In this document: positions 25,707-35,481 of the stretch, piece by piece
How positions within the stretch are numbered: the first letter of the stretch is position 1
Layout: every line of letters starts with the position of its first letter
DNA from: Strongylocentrotus droebachiensis
Taxonomy: Eukaryota; Echinodermata; Echinoidea; Camarodonta; Strongylocentrotidae
Direction: 5' to 3'
NCBI GenBank assembly: GCA_035222895.1
Contig: JAVYIG010007502.1
Location: forward strand, 1-64,000
Length of the DNA: 64,000 nt
Position numbers and translations under genes: made by a program
Notes under the pieces: model-generated
What the model was told of the DNA's origin: nothing
Seen by the model: the letters and a program-made list of their open reading frames with translations, nothing else
The model's database searches: none

Positions 25707-25750
25707 TTTTTTTAGTTTTTCATCACATTTGCAAATATCTTTCTTAAAAA
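25707..25750 (+). other. Phased A/T tracts, predicted curved DNA (exemplar)
   Basis: Short A/T tracts follow each other at about 8-10 bp: T7, T5, AAATTT, AAAT, a pyrimidine run and A5, ending just before GCATGC. Tracts phased with the helix are known to curve DNA, and this is common in satellites. This stretch is also where subtypes differ most (CAAA or CACA, TTTCTT or CTTCTTC, or pure T). Curvature is inferred, not calculated. Confidence 0.5.
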
Positions 25751-25841
25751 GCATGCTATGGTCTTCTAAGTGGTTTCATTATATTCTGCTCAAGCTCTTT
25801 TACCTCTTCGCGACATCGGTTTATCTCTTTCATCTTCATTG

Positions 25842-25851
25842 ATTGCGCAAT
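25842..25851. other. Perfect palindrome ATTGCGCAAT, downstream copy (exemplar)
   Basis: This is the second copy, at bases 181-190 of a typical A unit and 44 bp before the upstream copy of the next A. It is altered in A1 (ATTGCGCAGT), A7 (TTAGCGCAAT) and A11 (ATTGCCCAAT). In most B units the equivalent site is ATTGCGTAAT, a one-base-imperfect dyad. Intact and broken sites are thus distributed with the HOR period. Confidence 0.8.
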
Positions 25852-25869
25852 GTTGAAAACGATTAAATC

Positions 25870-26077
25870 GCGTATATACTGTTATATTGCGCAATGAAAG
25901 AGTCATTTGAAGCATTTTTTTAGTTTTTCATCACATTTGCAAATATCTTTCTTAAAAAGCATGCTATGGTCTTCTAAGTGGTTTCATTATATTCTGCTCA
26001 AGCTCTTTTACCTCTTCGCGACATCGGTTTATCTCTTTCATCTTCATTGATTGCGCAATGTTGAAAACGATTAAATC
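25870..26077 (+). repeat. A10 monomer subtype (exemplar)
   Basis: The unit is 208 bp. It is like A9 in its 3' half but has 'actgttatattgcg' (others 'actgtcatattgcg') and 'gaagcattttttta'. It precedes B4. A form without the C-to-T change (A10n, 'actgtcat') occurs at 2085, 21627, 28158, 29227, 53308 and 54376. Confidence 0.91.
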
Positions 26078-26188
26078 GGTATCCTAAGTGGTATCATTAT
26101 GTTGCGCTTGAGCATCTCTACCTGTTCGCGTCATCGGTTTATGTTTTACATCTTTATTTATTGCGTAATGTATAAAAACGATTAAATC
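26078..26188 (+). repeat. B4 half-unit subtype (exemplar)
   Basis: The unit is 111 bp. It is recognised by 'atgttttacatc' (other B units have 'tttttcatc') and 'aatgtataaaaacg'. A sister form, B4', keeps 'aatgtagaaaaacg' and precedes A1 or A2 (478, 1224, 20019, 20766, 27411, 28366, 53516). B4 precedes A11. At 9699 and 16143 the unit is followed by 'aaatctcg' instead of 'aaatcgcg'. Confidence 0.92.
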
Positions 26189-26396
26189 GCGTATATACTG
26201 TCATATTGCGCAATGAAAGGGTCATTTGAAGCATTTTTTTAGTTTTTCATCAAATTTGCAAATATCTTTCTTAAAAAGCATGCTATGGTCTTCTAAGTGG
26301 TTTCATTATGTTCTGCTCAAGCTCTTCTACCTGTTCGCGACATCGGTTTATCTCTTTCATCTTTATTGATTGCCCAATGTTGAAAACGATTAAATC
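26189..26396 (+). repeat. A11 monomer subtype (exemplar)
   Basis: The unit is 208 bp. Marks are 'aaagggtcatttg' (others 'aaagagtc'), 'catcaaatttgc', 'agctcttctacctgttcg' and 'gattgcccaatg', which breaks the second ATTGCGCAAT palindrome. It closes the HOR and precedes A1 or the A1/B1 hybrid. Copies at 6644 and 13087 keep 'gcgcaatg' and lead into an A9 instead. The copies at 32410 and 57558 share a private 'aaatctgc' change. Confidence 0.92.
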
Positions 26397-26613
26397 GCGT
26401 ATATACTGTCATATTGCGCAATGAAAGAGTCATTTGAAGCATTTTTTTTAGTTTTTCATCAAATTTGCAAATATTTTTTTTTTTAAAAAAAAACATGCTA
26501 TGGTCTTCTAAGTGGTTTCATTATGTTCTGCTCAAGCTCTTTTACCTGTTGGCGACATCGGTTTATGTTTTTTCATCTTTATTTATTGCGTAATGTAGAA
26601 AAACGATTAAATC
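26397..26613 (+). repeat. A1/B1 hybrid monomer, copy 4 (217 bp)
   Basis: It is followed by A4 and then A5 and the deleted A pair, as at 19005. The T/A tract is T11A9 against T14A6 there, with the same total of 20. Confidence 0.92.
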
Positions 26614-27036
26614 GCGTATATACTGTCATATTGCGCAATGAAAGAGTCATTTGAAGCATTTTTTTAGTTTTTCATCAAATTTGCAAATATCTTCTTCTTT
26701 TTTTTTAAAACATGCTATGGTCTTCTAAGTGGTTTCATTATGTTCTGCTCAAGCTCTTTTACCTCTTCGCGACATCGGTTTATCTCTTTCATCTTTATTG
26801 ATTGCGCAATGTTGAAAACGATTAAATCGCGTATATACTGTCATATTGCGCAATGAAAGAGTCATTTAAAGCATTTTTTTAGTTTTTCACCAAATTTGCA
26901 AATATCTTTCTTAAAAAGCATGCTATGGTCTTCTAAGTGGTTTCATTATATTCTGCTCAAGCTCTTTTACCTCTTCGCGAAATCGGTTTATCTCTTTCAT
27001 TTTCATTGATTGCGCAATGTTGAAAACGATTAAATC

Positions 27037-27410
27037 GCAATGAAAGAGTCATTTGAAGTATTTTTTTAGTTTTTCATCACATTTGCAAATATCTTTCTTA
27101 AAAAGCATGCTATGGTCTTCTAAGTGGTTTCATTATGTTCTGTTCAAGCTCTTTTACCTCTTCGCGACATCGGTTTATCTCTTTCATCTTTATTGATTGC
27201 GCAATGTTGAAAACGATTAAATCGCAATGAAAGAGTCATTTGAAGTATTTTTTTAGTTTTTCATCACATTTGCAAATATCTTTCTTAAAAAGCATGCTAT
27301 GGTCTTCTAAGTGGTTTCATTATATTCTGCTCAAGCTCTTTTACCTCTTCGCGACATCGGTTTATCTCTTTCATCTTCATTGATTGCGCAATGTTGAAAA
27401 CGATTAAATC
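27037..27410 (+). repeat. Pair of 21-bp-deleted A units, copy 3
   Basis: Units 27037-27223 and 27224-27410, 187 bp each. This copy lies 7392 bp after copy 2 and is again preceded by hybrid, A4 and A5 units (26397, 26614, 26829). No deleted unit occurs singly, and none is found right of 27.4 kb. Confidence 0.93.
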
Positions 27411-27521
27411 GGTATCCTAAGTGGTATCATTATGTTGCGCTTGAGCATCTCTACCTGTTCGCGTCATCGGTTTATGTTTTACATCTTTATTTATTGCGTA
27501 ATGTAGAAAAACGATTAAATC

Positions 27522-29753
27522 GCGTATATACTGTCATATTGCGCAATGAAAGAGTCATTTGAAGCATTTTTTTAGTTTTTCATCAAATTTGCAAATATTT
27601 TTTTTTTTTTTTTAAAAACATGCTATGGTCTTCTAAGTGGTTTCATTATGTTCTGCTCAAGCTCTTTTACCTGTTGGCGACATCGGTTTATCTCTTTCAT
27701 CTTCATTGATTGCGCAGTGTTGAAAACGATTAAATCGCGTATATACTGTCATATTGCGCAATGAAAGAGTCATTTGAAGCATTTTTTTTAGTTTTTCATC
27801 AAATTTGCAAATATTTTTTTTTTTTTAAAAACATGCTATGGTCTTCTAAGTGGTTTCATTATGTTCTGTTCAAGCTCTTTTACCTCTTCGCGACATCGGT
27901 TTATCTCTTTCATCTTTATTGATTGCGCAATGTTGAAAACGATTAAATCGCGTATATACTGTCATATTGCGCAATGAAAGAGTCATTTGAAGTATTTTTT
28001 TAGTTTTTCATCACATTTGCAAATATCTTTCTTAAAAAGCATGCTATGGTCTTCTAAGTGGTTTCATTATATTCTGCTCAAGCTCTTTTACCTCTTCGCG
28101 ACATCGGTTTATCTCTTTCATCTTCATTGATTGCGCAATGTTGAAAACGATTAAATCGCGTATATACTGTCATATTGCGCAATGAAAGAGTCATTTGAAG
28201 CATTTTTTTAGTTTTTCATCACATTTGCAAATATCTTTCTTAAAAAGCATGCTATGGTCTTCTAAGTGGTTTCATTATATTCTGCTCAAGCTCTTTTACC
28301 TCTTCGCGACATCGGTTTATCTCTTTCATCTTCATTGATTGCGCAATGTTGAAAACGATTAAATCGGTATCCTAAGTGGTATCATTATGTTGCGCTTGAG
28401 CATCTCTACCTGTTCGCGTCATCGGTTTATGTTTTACATCTTTATTTATTGCGTAATGTAGAAAAACGATTAAATCGCGTATATACTGTCATATTGCGCA
28501 ATGAAAGAGTCATTTGAAGCATTTTTTTTAGTTTTTCATCAAATTTGCAAATATTTTTTTTTTTTTTAAAACATGCTATGGTCTTCTAAGTGGTTTCATT
28601 ATGTTCTGTTCAAGCTCTTTTACCTCTTCGCGACATCGGTTTATCTCTTTCATCTTTATTGATTGCGCAATGTTGAAAACGATTAAATCGCGTATATACT
28701 GTCATATTGCGCAATGAAAGAGTCATTTGAAGCATTTTTTTTAGTTTTTCATCACATTTGCAAATATCTTTCTTAAAAAGCATGCTATGGTCTTCTAAGT
28801 GGTTTCATTTTATTTTGCTTAAACTCTTTTACCTCTTCGCGACATCGGTTTATCTCATTCATCTTCATTGATTGCGCAATGTTGAAAACGATTAAATCGG
28901 TATCCTAAGTGGTTTCATTATGTTGCGCTTGAGCATCTCTACCTGTTCGCGTCATCGGTTTATGTTTTTTCATCTTTATTTATTGCGTAATGTAGAAAAA
29001 CGATTAAATCGCGTATATACTGTCATATTGCGCAATGAAAGAGTCATTTGAAGCATTTTTTTAGTTTTTCATCAAATTTGCAAATATCTTCTTCTTTTTT
29101 TAAAAAAACATGCTATGGTCTTCTAAGTGGTTTCATTATGTTCTGCTCAAGCTCTTTTACCTCTTCGCGACATCGGTTTATCTCTTTCATCTTTATTGAT
29201 TGCGCAATGTTGAAAACGATTAAATCGCGTATATACTGTCATATTGCGCAATGAAAGAGTCATTTGAAGCATTTTTTTAGTTTTTCATCACATTTGCAAA
29301 TATCTTTCTTAAAAAGCATGCTATGGTCTTCTAAGTGGTTTCATTATATTCTGCTCAAGCTCTTTTACCTCTTCGCGACATCGGTTTATCTCTTTCATCT
29401 TCATTGATTGCGCAATGTTGAAAACGATTAAATCGGTATCCTAAGTGGTATCATTATGTTGCGCTTGAGCATCTCTACCTGTTCGCGTCATCGGTTTATG
29501 TTTTACATCTTTATTTATTGCGTAATGTATAAAAACGATTAAATCGCGTATATACTGTCATATTGCGCAATGAAAGGGTCATTTGAAGCATTTTTTTAGT
29601 TTTTCATCAAATTTGCAAATATCTTTCTTAAAAAGCATGCTATGGTCTTCTAAGTGGTTTCATTATGTTCTGCTCAAGCTCTTCTACCTGTTCGCGACAT
29701 CGGTTTATCTCTTTCATCTTTATTGATTGCCCAATGTTGAAAACGATTAAATC
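27522..29753 (+). repeat. HOR block, A3v lineage with one extra A unit (2232 bp)
   Basis: Unit starts: A1 27522, A2 27737, A9 27950, A10n 28158, B4' 28366, A2 28477, A3v 28690, B1 28899, A4v 29011, A10n 29227, B4 29435, A11 29546. Relative to 20130-22153 it has gained exactly one 208-bp unit (A10n at 28158). Confidence 0.91.
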
Positions 29754-32617
29754 GCGTATATACTGTCATATTGCGCAATGAAAGAGTCATTTGAAGCATT
29801 TTTTTAGTTTTTCATCAAATTTGCAAATATTTTTTTTTTTTTTTAAAAACATGCTATGGTCTTCTAAGTGGTTTCATTATGTTCTGCTCAAGCTCTTTTA
29901 CCTGTTGGCGACATCGGTTTATCTCTTTCATCTTCATTGATTGCGCAGTGTTGAAAACGATTAAATCGCGTATATACTGTCATATTGCGCAATGAAAGAG
30001 TCATTTGAAGCATTTTTTTAGTTTTTCATCAAATTTGCAAATATTTTTTTTTTTTTTTTAAACATGCTATGGTCTTCTAAGTGGTTTCATTATGTTCTGT
30101 TCAAGCTCTTTTACCTCTTCGCGACATCGGTTTATCTCTTTCATCTTTATTGATTGCGCAATGTTGAAAACGATTAAATCGCGTATATACTGTCATATTG
30201 CGCAATGAAAGAGTCATTTGAAGCATTTTTTTTAGTTTTTCATCACATTTGCAAATATCTTTCTTAAAAAGCATGCTATGGTCTTCTAAGTGGTTTCATT
30301 ATATTTTGCTTAAACTCTTTTACCTCTTCGCGACATCGGTTTATCTCATTCATCTTCATTGATTGCGCAATGTTGAAAACGATTAAATCGGTATCCTAAG
30401 TGGTTTCATTATGTTGCGCTTGAGCATCTCTACCTGTTCGCGTCATCGGTTTATGTTTTTTCATCTTTATTTATTGCGTAATGTAGAAAAACGATTAAAT
30501 CGCGTATATACTGTCATATTGCGCAATGAAAGAGTCATTTGAAGCATTTTTTTAGTTTTTCATCAAATTTGCAAATATCTTCTTCTTTTTTTTTAAAACA
30601 TGCTATGGTCTTCTAAGTGGTTTCATTATGTTCTGCTCAAGCTCTTTTACCTCTTCGCGACATCGGTTTATCTCTTTCATCTTTATTGATTGCGCAATGT
30701 TGAAAACGATTAAATCGCGTATATACTGTCATATTGCGCAATGAAAGAGTCATTTAAAGCATTTTTTTAGTTTTTCACCAAATTTGCAAATATCTTTCTT
30801 AAAAAGCATGCTATGGTCTTCTAAGTGGTTTCATTATATTCTGCTCAAGCTCTTTTACCTCTTCGCGAAATCGGTTTATCTCTTTCATTTTCATTGATTG
30901 CGCAATGTTGAAAACGATTAAATCGGTATCCTAAGTGGTATCATTATGTTGCGCTTGAGCATCTCTACCTGTTCGCGTCATCGGTTTATGTTTTTCATCT
31001 TTATTTTTTGCGTAATGTAGAAAAACGATTAAATCGCGTATATACTGTCATATTGCGCAATGAAAGAGTCATTTGAAGCATTTTTTAAGTTTTTCATCAC
31101 ATTTGCAAATATCTTTCTTAAAAAGCATGCTATTGTCTTCCAAGTGGTTTCATTATATTCTGCTCAAGCTCTTTTACCTGTTCGCGACATCGGTTTATCT
31201 CTTTCATCTTTATTGATTGCGCAATGTTGAAAACGATTAAATCGCGTATATACTGTCATATTGCGCAATGAAAGAGTCATTTGAAGCATTTTTTTTAGTT
31301 TTTCATCACATTTGCAAATATCTTTCTTAAAAAGCATGCTATGGTCTTCTAAGTGGTTTCATTATATTCTGCTCAAACTCTTTTACCTCTTCGCGACATC
31401 GGTTTATCTCATTCATCTTCATTGTTAGCGCAATGTTGAAAACGATTAAATCGGTATCCTAAGTGGTATCATTATGTTGCGCTTGAGCATCTCTACCTGT
31501 TCGCGTCATCGGTTTATGTTTTTCATCTTTATTTATTGCGTAAAGTAGAAAAACGATTAAATCGCGTGTATACTGTCATATTGCGCAATGAAAGAGTCAT
31601 TTGAAGCATTTTTTTAGTTTTTCATCAAATTTGCAAATATCTTTCTTAAAAAGCATGCTATGGTCTTCTAAGTGGTTTCATTATGTTCTGCTCAAGCTCT
31701 TCTACCTGTTCGCGACATCGGTTTATCTCTTTCATCTTTATTGATTGCGCAATGTTGAAAACGATTAAATCGCGTATATACTGTCATATTGCGCAATGAA
31801 AGAGTCATTTGAAGTATTTTTTTAGTTTTTCATCACATTTGCAAATATCTTTCTTAAAAAGCATGCTATGGTCTTCTAAGTGGTTTCATTATATTCTGCT
31901 TAAACTCTTTTACCTCTTCGCGACATCGGTTTATCTCATTCATCTTCATTGTTAGCGCAATGTTGAAAACGATTAAATCGGTATCCTAAGTGGTATCATT
32001 ATGTTGCGCTTGAGCATCTCTACCTGTTCGCGTCATCGGTTTATGTTTTTCATCTTTATTTATTGCGTAATGTAGAAAAACGATTAAATCGCGTGTATAC
32101 TGTCATATTGCGCAATGAAAGAGTCATTTGAAGCATTTTTTTAGTTTTTCATCAAATTTGCAAATATCTTTCTTAAAAAGCATGCTATGGTCTTCTAAGT
32201 GGTTTCATTATGTTCTGCTCAAGCTCTTCTACCTGTTCGCGACATCGGTTTATCTCTTTCATCTTTATTGATTGCGCAATGTTGAAAACGATTAAATCGG
32301 TATCCTAAGTGGTATCATTATGTTGCGCTTGAGCATCTCTACCTGTTCGCGTCATCGGTTTATGTTTTACATCTTTATTTATTGCGTAATGTATAAAAAC
32401 GATTAAATCGCGTATATACTGTCATATTGCGCAATGAAAGGGTCATTTGAAGCATTTTTTTAGTTTTTCATCAAATCTGCAAATATCTTTCTTAAAAAGC
32501 ATGCTATGGTCTTCTAAGTGGTTTCATTATGTTCTGCTCAAGCTCTTCTACCTGTTCGCGACATCGGTTTATCTCTTTCATCTTTATTGATTGCCCAATG
32601 TTGAAAACGATTAAATC
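29754..32617 (+). repeat. HOR block, 2864-bp form, copy 1
   Basis: Unit starts: A1 29754, A2 29968, A3 30181, B1 30390, A4 30502, A5 30717, B2 30925, A6 31036, A7 31244, B3 31453, A8 31564, A9/A7 chimera 31772, B3 31980, A8 32091, B4 32299, A11 32410. A9 and A10 of the canonical form are replaced by chimera, B3, A8. Private variants: 31544 (taaagtag) and 32477 (aaatctgc). Confidence 0.92.
31772..31979 (+). repeat. A9/A7 chimeric monomer (exemplar)
   Basis: The 5' part is A9 ('gaagtattttttta', 'cacattt') and the 3' part is A7-like ('tctcattc', 'cattgttagcgc'), with 'attctgcttaaactc' combining A7 and A3 features. It always sits between A8 and B3. Other copies: 34636, 39692, 44530, 48665, 56921, 63249. 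The breakpoint lies in the invariant middle of the monomer, so it cannot be placed more exactly. Confidence 0.88.
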
Positions 32618-35481
32618 GCGTATATACTGTCATATTGCGCAATGAAAGAGTCATTTGAAGCATTTTTTTAGTTTTTCATCAAATTTGCAAATATTTTTTT
32701 TTTTTTTAAAAAACATGCTATGGTCTTCTAAGTGGTTTCATTATGTTCTGCTCAAGCTCTTTTACCTGTTGGCGACATCGGTTTATCTCTTTCATCTTCA
32801 TTGATTGCGCAGTGTTGAAAACGATTAAATCGCGTATATACTGTCATATTGCGCAATGAAAGAGTCATTTGAAGCATTTTTTTAGTTTTTCATCAAATTT
32901 GCAAATATTTTTTTTTTTTTTTTAAACATGCTATGGTCTTCTCAGTGGTTTCATTATGTTCTGTTCAAGCTCTTTTACCTCTTCGCGACATCGGTTTATC
33001 TCTTTCATCTTTATTGATTGCGCAATGTTGAAAACGATTAAATCGCGTATATACTGTCATATTGCGCAATGAAAGAGTCATTTGAAGCATTTTTTTTAGT
33101 TTTTCATCACATTTGCAAATATCTTTCTTAAAAAGCATGCTATGGTCTTCTAAGTGGTTTCATTATATTTTGCTTAAACTCTTTTACCTCTTCGCGACAT
33201 CGGTTTATCTCATTCATCTTCATTGATTGCGCAATGTTGAAAACGATTAAATCGGTATCCTAAGTGGTTTCATTATGTTGCGCTTGAGCATCTCTACCTG
33301 TTCGCGTCATCGGTTTATGTTTTTTCATCTTTATTTATTGCGTAATGTAGAAAAACGATTAAATCGCGTATATACTGTCATATTGCGCAATGAAAGAGTC
33401 ATTTGAAGCATTTTTTTAGTTTTTCATCAAATTTGCAAATATCTTCTTCTTTTTTTTTAAAACATGCTATGGTCTTCTAAGTGGTTTCATTATGTTCTGC
33501 TCAAGCTCTTTTACCTCTTCGCGACATCGGTTTATCTCTTTCATCTTTATTGATTGCGCAATGTTGAAAACGATTAAATCGCGTATATACTGTCATATTG
33601 CGCAATGAAAGAGTCATTTAAAGCATTTTTTTAGTTTTTCACCAAATTTGCAAATATCTTTCTTAAAAAGCATGCTATGGTCTTCTAAGTGGTTTCATTA
33701 TATTCTGCTCAAGCTCTTTTACCTCTTCGCGAAATCGGTTTATCTCTTTCATTTTCATTGATTGCGCAATGTTGAAAACGATTAAATCGGTATCCTAAGT
33801 GGTATCATTATGTTGCGCTTGAGCATCTCTACCTGTTCGCGTCATCGGTTTATGTTTTTCATCTTTATTTTTTGCGTAATGTAGAAAAACGATTAAATCG
33901 CGTATATACTGTCATATTGCGCAATGAAAGAGTCATTTGAAGCATTTTTTAAGTTTTTCATCACATTTGCAAATATCTTTCTTAAAAAGCATGCTATTGT
34001 CTTCCAAGTGGTTTCATTATATTCTGCTCAAGCTCTTTTACCTGTTCGCGACATCGGTTTATCTCTTTCATCTTTATTGATTGCGCAATGTTGAAAACGA
34101 TTAAATCGCGTATATACTGTCATATTGCGCAATGAAAGAGTCATTTGAAGCATTTTTTTTAGTTTTTCATCACATTTGCAAATATCTTTCTTAAAAAGCA
34201 TGCTATGGTCTTCTAAGTGGTTTCATTATATTCTGCTCAAACTCTTTTACCTCTTCGCGACATCGGTTTATCTCATTCATCTTCATTGTTAGCGCAATGT
34301 TGAAAACGATTAAATCGGTATCCTAAGTGGTATCATTATGTTGCGCTTGAGCATCTCTACCTGTTCGCGTCATCGGTTTATGTTTTTCATCTTTATTTAT
34401 TGCGTAATGTAGAAAAACGATTAAATCGCGTGTATACTGTCATATTGCGCAATGAAAGAGTCATTTGAAGCATTTTTTTAGTTTTTCATCAAATTTGCAA
34501 ATATCTTTCTTAAAAAGCATGCTATGGTCTTCTAAGTGGTTTCATTATGTTCTGCTCAAGCTCTTCTACCTGTTCGCGGCATCGGTTTATCTCTTTCATC
34601 TTTATTGATTGCGCAATGTTGAAAACGATTAAATCGCGTATATACTGTCATATTGCGCAATGAAAGAGTCATTTGAAGTATTTTTTTAGTTTTTCATCAC
34701 ATTTGCAAATATCTTTCTTAAAAAGCATGCTATGGTCTTCTAAGTGGTTTCATTATATTCTGCTTAAACTCTTTTACCTCTTCGCGACATCGGTTTATCT
34801 CATTCATCTTCATTGTTAGCGCAATGTTGAAAACGATTAAATCGGTATCCTAAGTGGTATCATTATGTTGCGCTTGAGCATCTCTACCTGTTCGCGTCAT
34901 CGGTTTATGTTTTTCATCTTTATTTATTGCGTAATGTAGAAAAACGATTAAATCGCGTGTATACTGTCATATTGCGCAATGAAAGAGTCATTTGAAGCAT
35001 TTTTTTAGTTTTTCATCAAATTTGCAAATATCTTTCTTAAAAAGCATGCTATGGTCTTCTAAGTGGTTTCATTATGTTCTGCTCAAGCTCTTCTACCTGT
35101 TCGCGACATCGGTTTATCTCTTTCATCTTTATTGATTGCGCAATGTTGAAAACGATTAAATCGGTATCCTAAGTGGTATCATTATGTTGCGCTTGAGCAT
35201 CTCTACCTGTTCGCGTCATCGGTTTATGTTTTACATCTTTATTTATTGCGTAATGTATAAAAACGATTAAATCGCGTATATACTGTCATATTGCGCAATG
35301 AAAGGGTCATTTGAAGCATTTTTTTAGTTTTTCATCAAATTTGCAAATATCTTTCTTAAAAAGCATGCTATGGTCTTCTAAGTGGTTTCATTATGTTCTG
35401 CTCAAGCTCTTCTACCTGTTCGCGACATCGGTTTATCTCTTTCATCTTTATTGATTGCCCAATGTTGAAAACGATTAAATC
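32618..35481 (+). repeat. HOR block, 2864-bp form, copy 2
   Basis: Unit starts: A1 32618, A2 32832, A3 33045, B1 33254, A4 33366, A5 33581, B2 33789, A6 33900, A7 34108, B3 34317, A8 34428, A9/A7 chimera 34636, B3 34844, A8 34955, B4 35163, A11 35274. It has the same unit order and length as the preceding block. Private variants: 32943 (tctcagtgg) and 34579 (gcggcatcgg). Confidence 0.92.

Larger units (their letters stand above)
25662..25869 (+). repeat. A9 monomer subtype (exemplar; consensus-like A unit)
   Basis: The unit is 208 bp with 31 G, 38 C, 85 T and 54 A (33% G+C; strongly T-rich on this strand). Marks are 'gaagtatttttt' (others 'gaagcat'), 'catcacatttgc', 'attctgctcaagc' and 'cttcattg'. 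It contains both ATTGCGCAAT palindromes, GTATATAC, GCATGC (25751-25756) and TCGCGA (25808-25813). A form with 'ctttattg' occurs at 36958, 41796 and 60515. Confidence 0.92.
23644..26396 (+). repeat. Reference higher-order repeat, complete 15-unit form (2753 bp)
   Basis: This is the cleanest full HOR. Unit starts: A1 23644, A2 23858, A3 24071, B1 24280, A4 24392, A5 24607, B2 24815, A6 24926, A7 25134, B3 25343, A8 25454, A9 25662, A10 25870, B4 26078, A11 26189. It reads as four sub-blocks that each end in a B unit: (A11) A1 A2 A3 B1, A4 A5 B2, A6 A7 B3, A8 A9 A10 B4. The AAB (about 527-534 bp) and AAAB (about 735-748 bp) sub-blocks suggest an older AAB-type repeat from which the present HOR was assembled. 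It is followed by a hybrid unit instead of A1. Confidence 0.93.
26397..27521 (+). repeat. Short HOR segment: hybrid, A4, A5, two deleted A units, B4' (second copy)
   Basis: Unit starts: hybrid 26397, A4 26614, A5 26829, deleted A 27037 and 27224, B4' 27411. It has the same order and the same total length (1125 bp) as 19005-20129. Confidence 0.91.
27522..34635. repeat. 7.1 kb segment duplicated at 52672-59782
   Basis: Thirty-nine successive units agree at an offset of 25150 falling to 25147. Three private changes are shared: 31544/56693, 32477/57625 and 32943/58090. The segment ends on the right after A8; the next unit is the A9/A7 chimera in one copy and an A9-type unit in the other. Confidence 0.92.

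Noticed and set aside
25807-25823. CENP-B box-like string around 'ttcgcgacatcggtt'
   Set aside because: It resembles nTTCGnnnnAnnCGGGn, but the spacing before CGG is one base too short and the third G is T. The functional core is therefore not met.
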